From assembly GCA_027023475.1 (NCBI GenBank), contig JALVVJ010000135.1, positions 1 through 32,199 on the forward strand: a stretch of 32,199 bases of DNA, given 5' to 3'. The notes under the pieces were generated by a model, which ran no database searches, had not been told where the DNA came from, and saw nothing but the letters and a program-made list of their open reading frames with translations. Source of the stretch: Flavobacteriales bacterium. Its GTDB lineage: Bacteria; Bacteroidota; Bacteroidia; Flavobacteriales; Flavobacteriaceae. Shown here in pieces: positions 15,531 to 23,256 of this stretch; the first letter of the stretch is position 1, and each line of letters opens with the position of its first letter. The translations under genes and the position numbers were made by a program.

Positions 15531-15863
15531 ATGCAGTATCATTTTGCTCAATCTTTGGACCAGGCCCGCAAGTTTTTGCAAGACAATGAAGCCGTATTGG
15601 TCTTTTTTTCGGACGAATCCTGTAATGTGGGCGATGCCCTTTCGCCCAAGCTCCAAAAAATGCTTACCGAACATTTCGACCGGATGCAATTTTTGGAAAT
15701 CAATGTGCAAATGATTCCCGAAGCCCGCGGGCATTTCAATATTTTCGTTATTCCGTCGGTATTGGTTTATTTCGACGGTCGCGAAGCCATTCGTCAAGCC
15801 CGCCATATCAATGTGCAGGCCCTGGGCGCCGAATTGGACCGCTTGTATTCTTTGTATTATTAG
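15531..15863 (+). CDS. Thioredoxin-like protein with a single active-site cysteine
   Basis: 110 residues from the ATG at 15531; the alternative TTG at 15507 lies inside the -7 box. The fold pattern is thioredoxin-like: AVLVFFSDESCNVGDALSPK replaces the WCGPC strand-helix, and FVIPSVLVYFDG supplies the cis-proline (Pro75) strand. Only the first cysteine (Cys31) remains; the second is Gly34, so classical dithiol reduction is not possible. No signal peptide, hence cytoplasmic. It may bind or glutathionylate partners. The gene stands alone between two repeat blocks with its own promoter. Confidence 0.75.
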   Translation: MQYHFAQSLDQARKFLQDNEAVLVFFSDESCNVGDALSPKLQKMLTEHFDRMQFLEINVQMIPEARGHFNIFVIPSVLVYFDGREAIRQARHINVQALGAELDRLYSLYY

Positions 15864-15982
15864 GGACTTTCGTTTATTTTATTGAGGCAAAGGAACCGGT
15901 GGAGATACTTTATCTTGCGGCACAAAGCCAATACTTTTAGCCACAGGTTCCATAATCCGGTAACTTACAGAAAACATTTGCG

Positions 15983-16095
15983 GAGCAAGACCGGAGGGCT
16001 TGCGCAGCCCGCGGCAGACCGTAGGGCTGACGCGGTGGCGGAGGGAAACAAGGCGCGGCTTGTGGCGTTGGTCATTGGTAGCCGCAGATTCCCGT
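15983..16095. repeat. Degenerate short tandem repeat (AGACCGnAGGGCT type)
   Basis: Imperfect units such as GCAAGACCGGAGGGCTTGCG and GGCAGACCGTAGGGCTGACG follow one another. The same unit type fills 22680-22933, in both cases directly before a family 2 repeat. Confidence 0.5.
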
Positions 16096-16096
16096 A

Positions 16097-16292
16097 GCCG
16101 CGGAACAAGACAAGGGGCGCCGGCCCCGCGCCGGAGGCGCGGGGCCGGCGGCGCAAAATCGGGCAGGAATTTTCAAGTGATGATTTCAAGACACCGGAAT
16201 GTCCTGTATCCCAATCCGCTTGCCGCAAAATTTTGCGCCGCCGGCAGCGGAATTTCATTCCGCCGCCGGCGCCCTGACGGCTTGTGGAGCCG
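16097..16292. repeat. GC-rich dispersed repeat family 2, copy E
   Basis: The edges GCCGCGGAACAAGACAA and GCCCTGACGGCTTGTGGAGC, and the hairpins GGCCCCGCGCC..GGCGCGGGGCC and TTTTGCGCCGCCGGCAGCGG, are shared with 22934-23128, while the 60-70 bases in the middle differ completely. GCGGCGCAAAAT and ATTTTGCGCCGC bracket the variable middle as an inverted repeat. The stretch 15864-16337 holds no credible gene. Confidence 0.75.
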
Positions 16293-16337
16293 TGGAGGCG
16301 ACCGCAGGGCGCCGGAACGCCCAAAAATCAATGAAAA

Positions 16338-18842
16338 TCAGAACGGATAATTGATGCCCAATTGCAAGGTGCCATCGGTAATGCGCGGCCATTTCCAGCG
16401 TTGGGGCAAAGGATAAGCCGGGTCGTAGATTTTGAAGGCGTAGTCCAACCGCAAGGCGAAAAATCCGAAATCATACCGGTAGCCGAAGCCCGCCCCTATA
16501 CCGATGTCGCGAAGCGATTGCCAGCCGTGGAACTTGGCCTTTTCGTAGGGAATATCATCCCAAAGGTTCCAAATGTTGCCTGCGTCTACAAACAGGGCAC
16601 CGCGGTGGGCATCCATAATGCCGAAACGCCATTCCGCGTTGGCCATCAGCTTGAAGTTGGCTTCGTTGAAATCGCCGATGCCGCCCGTGCTTCCCGGGCC
16701 CAGTTCAAAAGCCCGCCAAGCACGTATGTCGGTGGATCCGCCGGCATAAAATGCTTCCACAAAAGGCACGTTACGCGAATTGCCGAAGGGCACGGCCAGT
16801 CCGGTGTAGAACCGTGCGGCCAAAATATTATTTTTGGATAATTCCCAGTGGCGGATGTAGCTGTATTCGGCCTTGACAAATTGGGCATAGGGCACGCCGT
16901 TTACGGTGCGTTGGCCAACGTTGTTTTCGGGCAATGGGGTTATTTTGGAAACCAGTCCGGGTAACCATCCGGCAAAGCCCAGGTAGAATTTATGCATCCA
17001 AAAATCGGGGTCGGTCAGACTGCTGCGCGTATCGTAAAGAAGCCGGTAGTTGGAATTGATAATCAGGACGTTTTCGGTGAGCCGGGTCTTGCGTTCGTAG
17101 ATTTGGCGAATGGTGTTGCGCACATCGGCCGGAAGGGCGGGGTCGTTCAGGGCCGTGTGGATAAAATCATCGGCCTGGCCCGGATCAATGCCCGAACCGT
17201 AGTAGGTTTGGGCAATTTGGTTCAGCCGGTCGAAGGCGGCGGAATAGATTTCGAAATACTGGTCGGGATTTTTGTAATTCACGTGATTGATTTCCAGCGG
17301 ATTAACCGTGTTTGTAACGATGTGGTTGGGCCGCCATTCGTAGCCATAGAGGAAATAAATTTTTTGCCTGTCGAGGCCGATATTGGTTTGCGTGTTGTAG
17401 CGCAGTCCCAAATGTGTTTTGGGACGCATATACATAGGAATCAGCCGCTGAATGGGTTTGGGTGCAATGATTCGCGGAATCCGCAGGTTCAGGTCGATGC
17501 CCGTTTCGCGAACGTTGAAATTCAAGTTGCCTTTGGGCAGGTTAAAACGAATGGAACTGGCCCAGAGCGAATAAACCGACAAACTCAGGTTTTCGAAGCC
17601 GTGGAAAACATTGCGCCAGGTAACGGCGCCTTCGAACGAAATACCCAAGGGCCGGATGTTGGAACGCGACACACCCACCGACGCCGAAGTCCCGAAACGT
17701 TTGTTGGGCACCAAAACGATTTCGGCATCGAGCAAGCTGTCGTTTTTGGGGAAATGATTGATATAGATTTGCCAAAAGTTTTCCAGGTTCATCAATTGTT
17801 CGCGAGTGCGGTTCAGGTTGCGGTCGGAATACAAGCTGTCGGGATGCAGGAACAACGACCGCGCTAAAAGTTCGGAACGAAAGCGGCGTTCGCGCGGGTA
17901 AAAGAATAGTTTTTTGCCCAGCGTGTCGATGCGGGCGGGGCGGTGTGTGCGGGTGTGGATGTCCCGGACAATCCTTATACGAAGACTGTCGTAGCGAAAA
18001 GGTAAAAAAGGCCGGGTAAGTATGGAATCGCCGCGGCGGAAAACTTTGTCAGGTATCAGGGTGTGCAAATGGATGTAGGGATGCGGTATGCTGTCGTAGA
18101 TAATGTCGTAATGAATGTTGGCCAATTGAAAATCATACAATCCGTGGTTGCGAAAATAGGCCGTCATTTTTTCCCTGTCCAGGGCCAAACTGTCGCGATT
18201 GTAGTAACGATGCGGATGCGAATAAAGCCGCGGGCGAATTTGCTTGTAAAGTTGCTTGACCACGGGCGAGGAAATCGAGTTGCTCACCGAATCGATGCGG
18301 TAGCGGGGGCCTTCGGCTATGGTGTAGTGCACATCGGCTTTCAATGCTTTTTGCGGATGGATGGCCCAGCGGGTCGTATTATCCAAAAAGCCGCGGTTTT
18401 TGAATAGCAATTGCAAATTGCGGGCACTTCGTTTGACCTTGAAACTGTCGACAAGCACCGGAGGTTGGCCAAAGGCCTGTATTTGCCGGTTCAGGCCGGC
18501 GTAATACATCCTGAGTTGATACACCTGTTTTTCGGAAAAAATCCGTTTAAATAGCCGGATGCCGCCCGGATGCCGGCGGACAAACCGGTTGTAGGTGCTG
18601 TCGGGTTGCGGGTCGGCAATGGAATACACACCCACCAATACGGGATAGCCCAAAACATAGAAATTGGGTTGTTGGAGAATATAATTTTGGGCCTTGGCGG
18701 GCTTGATGGTTGCGGTATGCCGGTAATTTAGCTTATTTTTACGCAACAAATACCGGCCCTGAGGAACCAATTTGTGAATATTGCACGAACCAATTCCCGC
18801 GGCCAATAAAATGCCTGCCAAAATGCGACCCAAGCTTTTCAT
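16338..18842 (-). CDS. tamL: TamL, lipoprotein BamA/TamA-family outer-membrane protein
   Basis: 834 residues. The start MKSLGRILAGILLAAGIGSC is a lipoprotein signal (cysteine 20), unlike proteobacterial TamA but typical of the Bacteroidota TamL variant. POTRA-like domains occupy roughly 30-400 (RSARNLQLLFKNRGFLDNT, TAYFRNHGLYDFQLANIHYD), then an Omp85 barrel to the C terminus: the lid-loop region EAFYAGGSTDIRAWRAFELG, then LFVDAGNIWNLWD, and ending DGTLQLGINYPF with terminal phenylalanine. Omp85 proteins insert or move substrates across the outer membrane with a TamB partner; tamB usually follows but is not present downstream here. It is divergent from the RNA methyltransferase gene, 45 bases apart. 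Confidence 0.88.
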   Translation of the reverse strand: MKSLGRILAGILLAAGIGSCNIHKLVPQGRYLLRKNKLNYRHTATIKPAKAQNYILQQPNFYVLGYPVLVGVYSIADPQPDSTYNRFVRRHPGGIRLFKRIFSEKQVYQLRMYYAGLNRQIQAFGQPPVLVDSFKVKRSARNLQLLFKNRGFLDNTTRWAIHPQKALKADVHYTIAEGPRYRIDSVSNSISSPVVKQLYKQIRPRLYSHPHRYYNRDSLALDREKMTAYFRNHGLYDFQLANIHYDIIYDSIPHPYIHLHTLIPDKVFRRGDSILTRPFLPFRYDSLRIRIVRDIHTRTHRPARIDTLGKKLFFYPRERRFRSELLARSLFLHPDSLYSDRNLNRTREQLMNLENFWQIYINHFPKNDSLLDAEIVLVPNKRFGTSASVGVSRSNIRPLGISFEGAVTWRNVFHGFENLSLSVYSLWASSIRFNLPKGNLNFNVRETGIDLNLRIPRIIAPKPIQRLIPMYMRPKTHLGLRYNTQTNIGLDRQKIYFLYGYEWRPNHIVTNTVNPLEINHVNYKNPDQYFEIYSAAFDRLNQIAQTYYGSGIDPGQADDFIHTALNDPALPADVRNTIRQIYERKTRLTENVLIINSNYRLLYDTRSSLTDPDFWMHKFYLGFAGWLPGLVSKITPLPENNVGQRTVNGVPYAQFVKAEYSYIRHWELSKNNILAARFYTGLAVPFGNSRNVPFVEAFYAGGSTDIRAWRAFELGPGSTGGIGDFNEANFKLMANAEWRFGIMDAHRGALFVDAGNIWNLWDDIPYEKAKFHGWQSLRDIGIGAGFGYRYDFGFFALRLDYAFKIYDPAYPLPQRWKWPRITDGTLQLGINYPF

Positions 18843-18852
18843 AGCGGTTTTA

Positions 18853-18860
18853 CAAAATTA
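18853..18860 (-). promoter_or_regulatory. Possible tamL -7 box (TAATTTTG)
   Basis: The reverse strand reads TAATTTTG, matching TAnnTTTG, 10 bases before the tamL ATG. A TTTG upstream is only 14 bases away, so spacing is short and the leader would be almost absent. Confidence 0.3.
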
Positions 18861-18887
18861 CTCTTTTTCAACCACAAACCGAAGCCA

Positions 18888-19622
18888 ATGAAGCCCGGCA
18901 AGGAGCAAATCAAACGCATCAGGAAACTTTACCGCAAAAAATACCGGCGCGAAAGCGGGCTTTTTGTGGTGGAACGTTGGAAAATCATCCGTCTTTTTCT
19001 GGAAGCGGGCTACCGGCCCGAACAAATTTGGGCTGTCCGGCCGCCGGAATTCTCTGCGGATGTTGCTTGGACACAAGTGGACGCCCGCACATTGGCGGCG
19101 ATGAGTGATCTGCAACATCCCTACGATGCCTTGGCGGTTTTTCGTATGCCACAACCGGAGCCGTTCCGTCCCCGGGGGTTGGTTCCCGTGCTGGACGGCA
19201 TTCAGGATCCGGGAAATTTGGGCACCATCATCCGCACGGCCGATTGGTTCGGCTTGGATCAAATCCTTTGTTCGCCCGACAGTGTGGATGCGTTTAATCC
19301 CAAAGTGATTCAGGCATCGATGGGCTCCTTGGCAAGGGTTAAAGTGTTTTACGGCCCTTTGGAGCAATGGTTGGAGGCAAACGAAATGCCGGTTTTCGGC
19401 GCATCGGCCGGTGGCGATAATCTTTTCGAAACCCGTTTGCCCGGTGCTATGTTTTTGGTCTTGGGCAACGAAGGGCACGGTATCGGCGCCGGATTGCAAA
19501 AATTTATTTCTCAACATTTGGCCATCCCCAAAGCTGCCCGGGCCGCCGCCGAAAGTTTAAACGTGGCCCAGGCGGCCGGTATTTTTATGGCCGAATGGTT
19601 CCGGCAGCAGCGGTTTACTTGA
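18888..19622 (+). CDS. SpoU/TrmH family RNA 2'-O-methyltransferase
   Basis: 244 residues. All three SPOUT motifs are present: DPGNLGTIIRTADWFG (motif 1, 108-123), VLGNEGHGIG (motif 2, 191-200) and AAESLNVAQAAGIFMAEW (motif 3, 220-237). The trefoil knot binds S-adenosylmethionine; the arginine in IIRTA and the asparagine in NVAQA are the usual catalytic and binding positions. The N terminus KRIRKLYRKKYRRESGLFVVE is the small substrate-binding domain. It probably methylates a ribose in rRNA or tRNA; which one cannot be told. It is divergent from tamL, an arrangement seen in many Bacteroidota, and its last 8 bases overlap the convergent lipoprotein gene. Confidence 0.92.
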   Translation: MKPGKEQIKRIRKLYRKKYRRESGLFVVERWKIIRLFLEAGYRPEQIWAVRPPEFSADVAWTQVDARTLAAMSDLQHPYDALAVFRMPQPEPFRPRGLVPVLDGIQDPGNLGTIIRTADWFGLDQILCSPDSVDAFNPKVIQASMGSLARVKVFYGPLEQWLEANEMPVFGASAGGDNLFETRLPGAMFLVLGNEGHGIGAGLQKFISQHLAIPKAARAAAESLNVAQAAGIFMAEWFRQQRFT

Positions 19623-20799
19623 ATTCGGTTTGGCGGAGGATATCGCTAAATTGTTTTTTGATGTCGGTGCCGGCGTCGTAGATCATCTGTTCGTTTGACG
19701 GGAAGGGCGCGCGTTTTTTTTGGGTAAATTCCAGGATTTCTTGTTCCAGCGCCCGGCGGTCGCCCGTGTAGGTGGCATAGCGGTGTTGGAACACATATTG
19801 CGCCGTTAGCGGTTTGTTGAACAAAGTCCGGCCCGTGTGCGGGTCGAAAAACAGCACTTGGGCTTGGATGCGGGCTTCCTTGGTTTGTTCATACAAATGC
19901 ACGGTGGCTTGCACCTTGCGATAAACGGGGATTTTGACCGGTCGGCCCAAACTGTCCTTTACAATGTTGCCATTGGCATCTTTTTGGTATCGCCATCCGT
20001 CCTGAATTTCGCGTTCGCGCACAATCACTTTTTCGCGTTCACGTTCGGGGCTCACTTGGATGTCGGTAAAAACGAGTTTTCCGGTATAATCGTATTGGGT
20101 GCTGTCGCCCGTCCAGTCGGTGTAACGGGTCCAAAAGTTATCGGCATTGTAGCTGTCAAAGCGGGTCAGTTCGTCCAGTAATTTCCGGGGCAGGACTTTG
20201 TCGGTGCGGTTTTCGATGCGTATGCCCACATTGACCATACCCTTGGTGCGTGCTTGTTCCATTAGCTGACGCGTGTTGCGAAAGCCGGGGTGCAGGAAAT
20301 CGGCTTTTTCAAGCAATTGATAAGCCCTGCGGTAGGCCTGACGGTCGTTTTTTTGCATTTCGGCCAAGGCTTGGTCGTAGAGGTAAAGGACGTATTTTTC
20401 ACGCGCTTGGATGGTGGCATCGGAAAAATCGCGAAGGTCGAAGCGGGCTTGCCGGTTTTGGCCCACCACACGCAAAGGGAGCAACGGACGGATAAGGTCT
20501 TGGCGTTGATTGATGCGAACGAGCGTATTGTAGATTTTTTCCCAACGGTCGGGGCGGGGGTCTTTTTTCCATTGTTCTATCCGGGCCAAATCTTCGGCTT
20601 GGGCCTTGGCAAAGCCCTTTTCCAGGAGCAATACGTATTTATCGGTTGATTTGACGTTGCGTTTTTTTTGCAGTTTGCGAACTGTCAGTTCTATGGCGTC
20701 GTCGTAGTGTCCGGCACCTATGAGTTCGTTGATTTTTTTGGCCGGGCCACAGGCCGTCATTAGCCCAATAAGCAAACCAAGGATGTAAATTTTTTTCAT
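19615..20799 (-). CDS. Lipoprotein with TPR-like N-terminal half, function unknown
   Basis: 394 residues. MKKIYILGLLIGLMTAC gives a lipid cysteine at 17. Residues 25-185 are helical and TPR-like (INELIGAGHYDDAIELTVRKL, YDQALAEMQKNDRQAYRRAYQLLEKADFLHPG). The second half is strand-rich (MVNVGIRIENRTDKVLPRKLL, YRKVQATVHLYEQTKEARIQAQVLFFDPHTG) with a highly charged segment SPEREREKVIVREREIQDG. It would sit in the periplasm or outer membrane. I do not recognise a named family. It lies just downstream of alr on the same strand, but has its own -7 box and a GGAGGA touching the start codon. Convergent overlap of 8 bases with the methyltransferase gene. Confidence 0.75.
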   Translation of the reverse strand: MKKIYILGLLIGLMTACGPAKKINELIGAGHYDDAIELTVRKLQKKRNVKSTDKYVLLLEKGFAKAQAEDLARIEQWKKDPRPDRWEKIYNTLVRINQRQDLIRPLLPLRVVGQNRQARFDLRDFSDATIQAREKYVLYLYDQALAEMQKNDRQAYRRAYQLLEKADFLHPGFRNTRQLMEQARTKGMVNVGIRIENRTDKVLPRKLLDELTRFDSYNADNFWTRYTDWTGDSTQYDYTGKLVFTDIQVSPEREREKVIVREREIQDGWRYQKDANGNIVKDSLGRPVKIPVYRKVQATVHLYEQTKEARIQAQVLFFDPHTGRTLFNKPLTAQYVFQHRYATYTGDRRALEQEILEFTQKKRAPFPSNEQMIYDAGTDIKKQFSDILRQTEFK

Positions 20800-20815
20800 T
20801 CCTCCAATTTTTTTT

Positions 20816-20847
20816 CAAAAATAATCAAATCCCGTGCCTAATCCCAA
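20816..20847 (-). promoter_or_regulatory. Promoter of the TPR-like lipoprotein gene
   Basis: On the reverse strand TTG (20847-20845, within the 3' end of alr), 21-base spacer, TATTTTTG (20823-20816). It lies 16 bases before the ATG, which is also preceded by a GGAGGA sequence, rare in this window. Confidence 0.5.
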
Positions 20848-21938
20848 TCCCGGAGGATGCGGGGCACACGCGGATGCACATCGGTCAGGATTTCGTAAGG
20901 TATGGTTTGTAAAGCCCCGGCCCAGACTTCCACCCGCGGGTCGCGGCCGAAAATTTCCACCCAATCGCCCGGTTGTACACCGGTTCCTGTGGCATCCACC
21001 GTAATCAAATCCATACTCACGCGTCCCACCAACGGGCAGCGGTATCGGCCGCAACGCACATAGAGGCCGCGTTCGGACGCCAAACGACGGATGCCATCGG
21101 CATAACCTACGGGAACAAGTGCAATGCGCCGGGGCGAAGGTGCACGGTAGGTGCGATTGTAACCCACACTTTCGCCCGCTCCGATTTCCCGCACTTGGGT
21201 GATCCGCGCCCGTAGCGAAGCCACCGGACGAAGGCCGGGTGCCGCATCAGCGGGCAGGGTATGGTAGCCGTAGAGTGAAATACCGGGTCGCACCATATCG
21301 AAATGGCTTTCGGGAAAGCGAAATATGCCGGCCGTGTTGGCCAAATGTCGAAGCAATCCCGGATATACAACTTTCCACGGGCGGGAAAGTTCGTCGAACA
21401 AACGGATTTGTGCGCGCGTAAAATCATCTTCGCCGGGATCGTCGGCGGCGGCGAGGTGTGAAAAGATGCTGCGGGGTTCCAAAATGCTTTGCCCACGGAA
21501 AAAATCAAGCAAATCCGAATTTTGTCCGGTCAAAAGCCCACTGCGGTGCATGCCCGTATCCAATTGGATATGCACCGGATATCGTTCCAATCCCAAGCTT
21601 TGGATAAAGTCGTGATATTTCCGTGCTTGCCCGATATCGTAAATGACAGGTTGCAGCCGGGCGGCAAAAAATTCCGGTTCGGGTTCCACCGGCGGATTAT
21701 AAACCACCACCGGAAGCCGGTCGTTCGATGCTTTGAGTCGTAATCCTTCGCTTGCTTGGGCCACGGCCAAGTAACGGGCGTCGTTGCCCACAATGGAGGC
21801 CACCAAAGTAGCGTCGTGGCCGTAGGCGTTGGCTTTAAGGTTGAGCCATAGCCGAATGCCGGGCGCAAGTGTTTGCCGGATAACGGACAGGTTGTACCGT
21901 AGCGCGGCAGGCGAAATCCACAGGGCTTTGTTGTCCAT
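20838..21938 (-). CDS. alr: Alanine racemase
   Basis: 366 residues, the usual length. The N-terminal TIM barrel has LNLKANAYGHDATLVA with the PLP-binding Lys35; DTGMHRSGL (127-135) and FSHLAAADDP are conserved; the second catalytic base is in SVGYNRTYRA (Tyr260); the C-terminal domain has ALVPVGYADGIRR and VGRVSMDLITVDATG. The enzyme interconverts L- and D-alanine in the cytoplasm to supply D-alanine for peptidoglycan. The start MDNKALWISPAALRYNLSVI is the normal one. No MurF-type fusion partner, which some Bacteroidota have, is attached. Confidence 0.95.
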   Translation of the reverse strand: MDNKALWISPAALRYNLSVIRQTLAPGIRLWLNLKANAYGHDATLVASIVGNDARYLAVAQASEGLRLKASNDRLPVVVYNPPVEPEPEFFAARLQPVIYDIGQARKYHDFIQSLGLERYPVHIQLDTGMHRSGLLTGQNSDLLDFFRGQSILEPRSIFSHLAAADDPGEDDFTRAQIRLFDELSRPWKVVYPGLLRHLANTAGIFRFPESHFDMVRPGISLYGYHTLPADAAPGLRPVASLRARITQVREIGAGESVGYNRTYRAPSPRRIALVPVGYADGIRRLASERGLYVRCGRYRCPLVGRVSMDLITVDATGTGVQPGDWVEIFGRDPRVEVWAGALQTIPYEILTDVHPRVPRILRDWD

Positions 21939-22031
21939 CCCAGGTCATTGTTGGGAAAAGAAAGTTACGGATTTTACGGCTTATGAAAAAGGATGCGTTT
22001 TGGTGTTTTGAAATATTTTTGATTGGTTTTT

Positions 22032-22233
22032 GGGCGCCTCCCGCACATTGCTTGCGCAATGTCGGGACCGGGCTGTCCGCTCAAATGCGGCTTGGGCAAG
22101 GCCGGTTTTTGTAAAGCCGCCGGCGTGGTCTCTTGCGCTGCGAGCCCCCGCCACCGGAACAAAAAATTCGGCCTGCCCCACGCCGCATAACCGCTCCCAT
22201 CCCTGGCGCTTTTTGGCGCGCGATAAATCGCGC
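22032..22233 (+). repeat. GC-rich dispersed repeat family 1, copy D
   Basis: It begins GGGCGCCTCCCGCACATTG, then has GGGCTGTCCGCTCAAATGCG, ends with CCGCTCCCATCCCTGGCGC (to 22209) and the palindrome GCGCGATAAATCGCGC also seen in copy A. The middle (GTGGTCTCTTGCGCTGCGAG, 22127-22146) recurs in reverse at 5320-5343. Confidence 0.85.
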
Positions 22234-22310
22234 GTCCACAATGGAACATCCGGCCTTGGTTGGAATATCCGGGTTTATGATTGTCCGCTACTGTAAACAT
22301 TGAAGGAAAA

Positions 22311-22456
22311 TGTCATTTCGACGAACGAAGTGAGGAGAAATCTCTTCATGGGTACTCTATCCGGGACGGAATATTAAGTTTCTATTGCCCAATCTAAAAT
22401 GAGATTCCTCGGCGTTTTGCCTTGCTGACGCTCGGCAAAACTTTGTCGGAATGACA
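22311..22456. repeat. TGTCATTTCGA palindromic repeat, copy 1
   Basis: Ends TGTCATTTCGAC and GTCGGAATGACA are inverted repeats; inside, GAGAAATCTC and GAGATTCCTC pair. This type of TGTCATTTCGA..GAGATT..TCGGAATGACA element is familiar from many Bacteroidota genomes as an intergenic palindrome. Confidence 0.75.
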
Positions 22457-22487
22457 TCGCTCTACTACTGAAAACATTGAAGCAGTG

Positions 22488-22653
22488 TGTCATTTCGAAG
22501 GAGTTCCCGAAGGGAACGACTGAGAAATCTCGACACGGATAATTCATTCAAGGCGGAATGTTACGTTCCTATTGTCCAATCCGTGAAGAGATTCCTTCCC
22601 GACCTTCGGTGCGGGACAGGCAGTCGCCGCTGTGCGGCTCTGTCGGAAAGACA
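22488..22653. repeat. TGTCATTTCGA palindromic repeat, copy 2
   Basis: Same layout as copy 1: TGTCATTTCGAA at the left, GAGAAATCTCGAC, GAGATTCCTTCC, and GTCGGAAAGACA at the right. The 20-mer CTACTGnAAACATTGAAG precedes, separates and follows the two copies (22287, 22462, 22661). Confidence 0.75.
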
Positions 22654-22679
22654 CCGTTCTCCTAATGTAAACATTGAAG

Positions 22680-22933
22680 GCGAAACCGCGCAGCGGGTTC
22701 GCCGCTTCCCGAGGAGACCGAAGGGCTCCGAGGGCCGCGAAGCAAGACCAACGGCGAAGCGAAGCGGAGCCGGAAGGGCTTGCGAAGCTGCGAAGGGAGA
22801 CAAACGCGAAGCCGAAGCCAGAGCGTGCCGGCTCCCGGAGCTGCGAAGCGAGACCGCCAGGGCTCGCGGAGCCGTGGAGGCAGACCGCAGGGCTGCCGGA
22901 ACTTGTCCCGCACATTGCGCAGCAATGTCGGGA
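22680..22933. repeat. Degenerate short tandem repeat, longer copy
   Basis: Imperfect units of about 25-35 bases built from GCGAAGCnAGACCnnAGGGCT follow each other across 250 bases, for example near 22706, 22740, 22850 and 22876. Both strands have long open frames purely because of the composition and the lack of stops; their frames are not conserved with 15983-16095. Confidence 0.55.
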
Positions 22934-23128
22934 GCCGCGGAACAAGACAAAGGGCGCCGGCCCCGCGCCGAAGGCGCGGGGCCGGCGGCGCAAATCAATG
23001 GCGGAATTTTACGGTTGAGGCGGTATTTTATTGCGTGTTTCAGAAAAAACGCTTCGCCGCTAAAACTTTTGCGCCGCCGGCAGCGGAGCTCTGCTCCGCC
23101 GCCGGCGCCCTGACGGCTTGTGGAGCCG
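22934..23128. repeat. GC-rich dispersed repeat family 2, copy F
   Basis: Edges and hairpins match copy E at 16097-16292 (GCCGCGGAACAAGACAA at the left, GCCCTGACGGCTTGTGGAGC at the right) with a different middle. 23129-23256 is AT-rich with nothing recognisable. Confidence 0.75.
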
Positions 23129-23256
23129 GCGGGGAGACAAGCCGCGAAATTAGTTATCAGTTTTGAGTTATCGGTTTTGAATTAATTATGAGATGAGTTT
23201 CAATGAGTTATTTTGTAAAATATAAGCGGTGCCGGCTCCCCGCCGTTCAAAAAAAA

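Noticed and set aside
16992-17867. Plus-strand open frame of 291 codons
   Set aside because: Antisense to the tamL barrel; no independent evidence.
22680-22933. Possible CRISPR array
   Set aside because: Units are degenerate, of unequal length and without unique spacers between identical repeats; no cas genes nearby.
22544-22998. Overlapping long open frames on both strands
   Set aside because: Stop-free because of GC-rich tandem repeats; no start context and no conserved frame.
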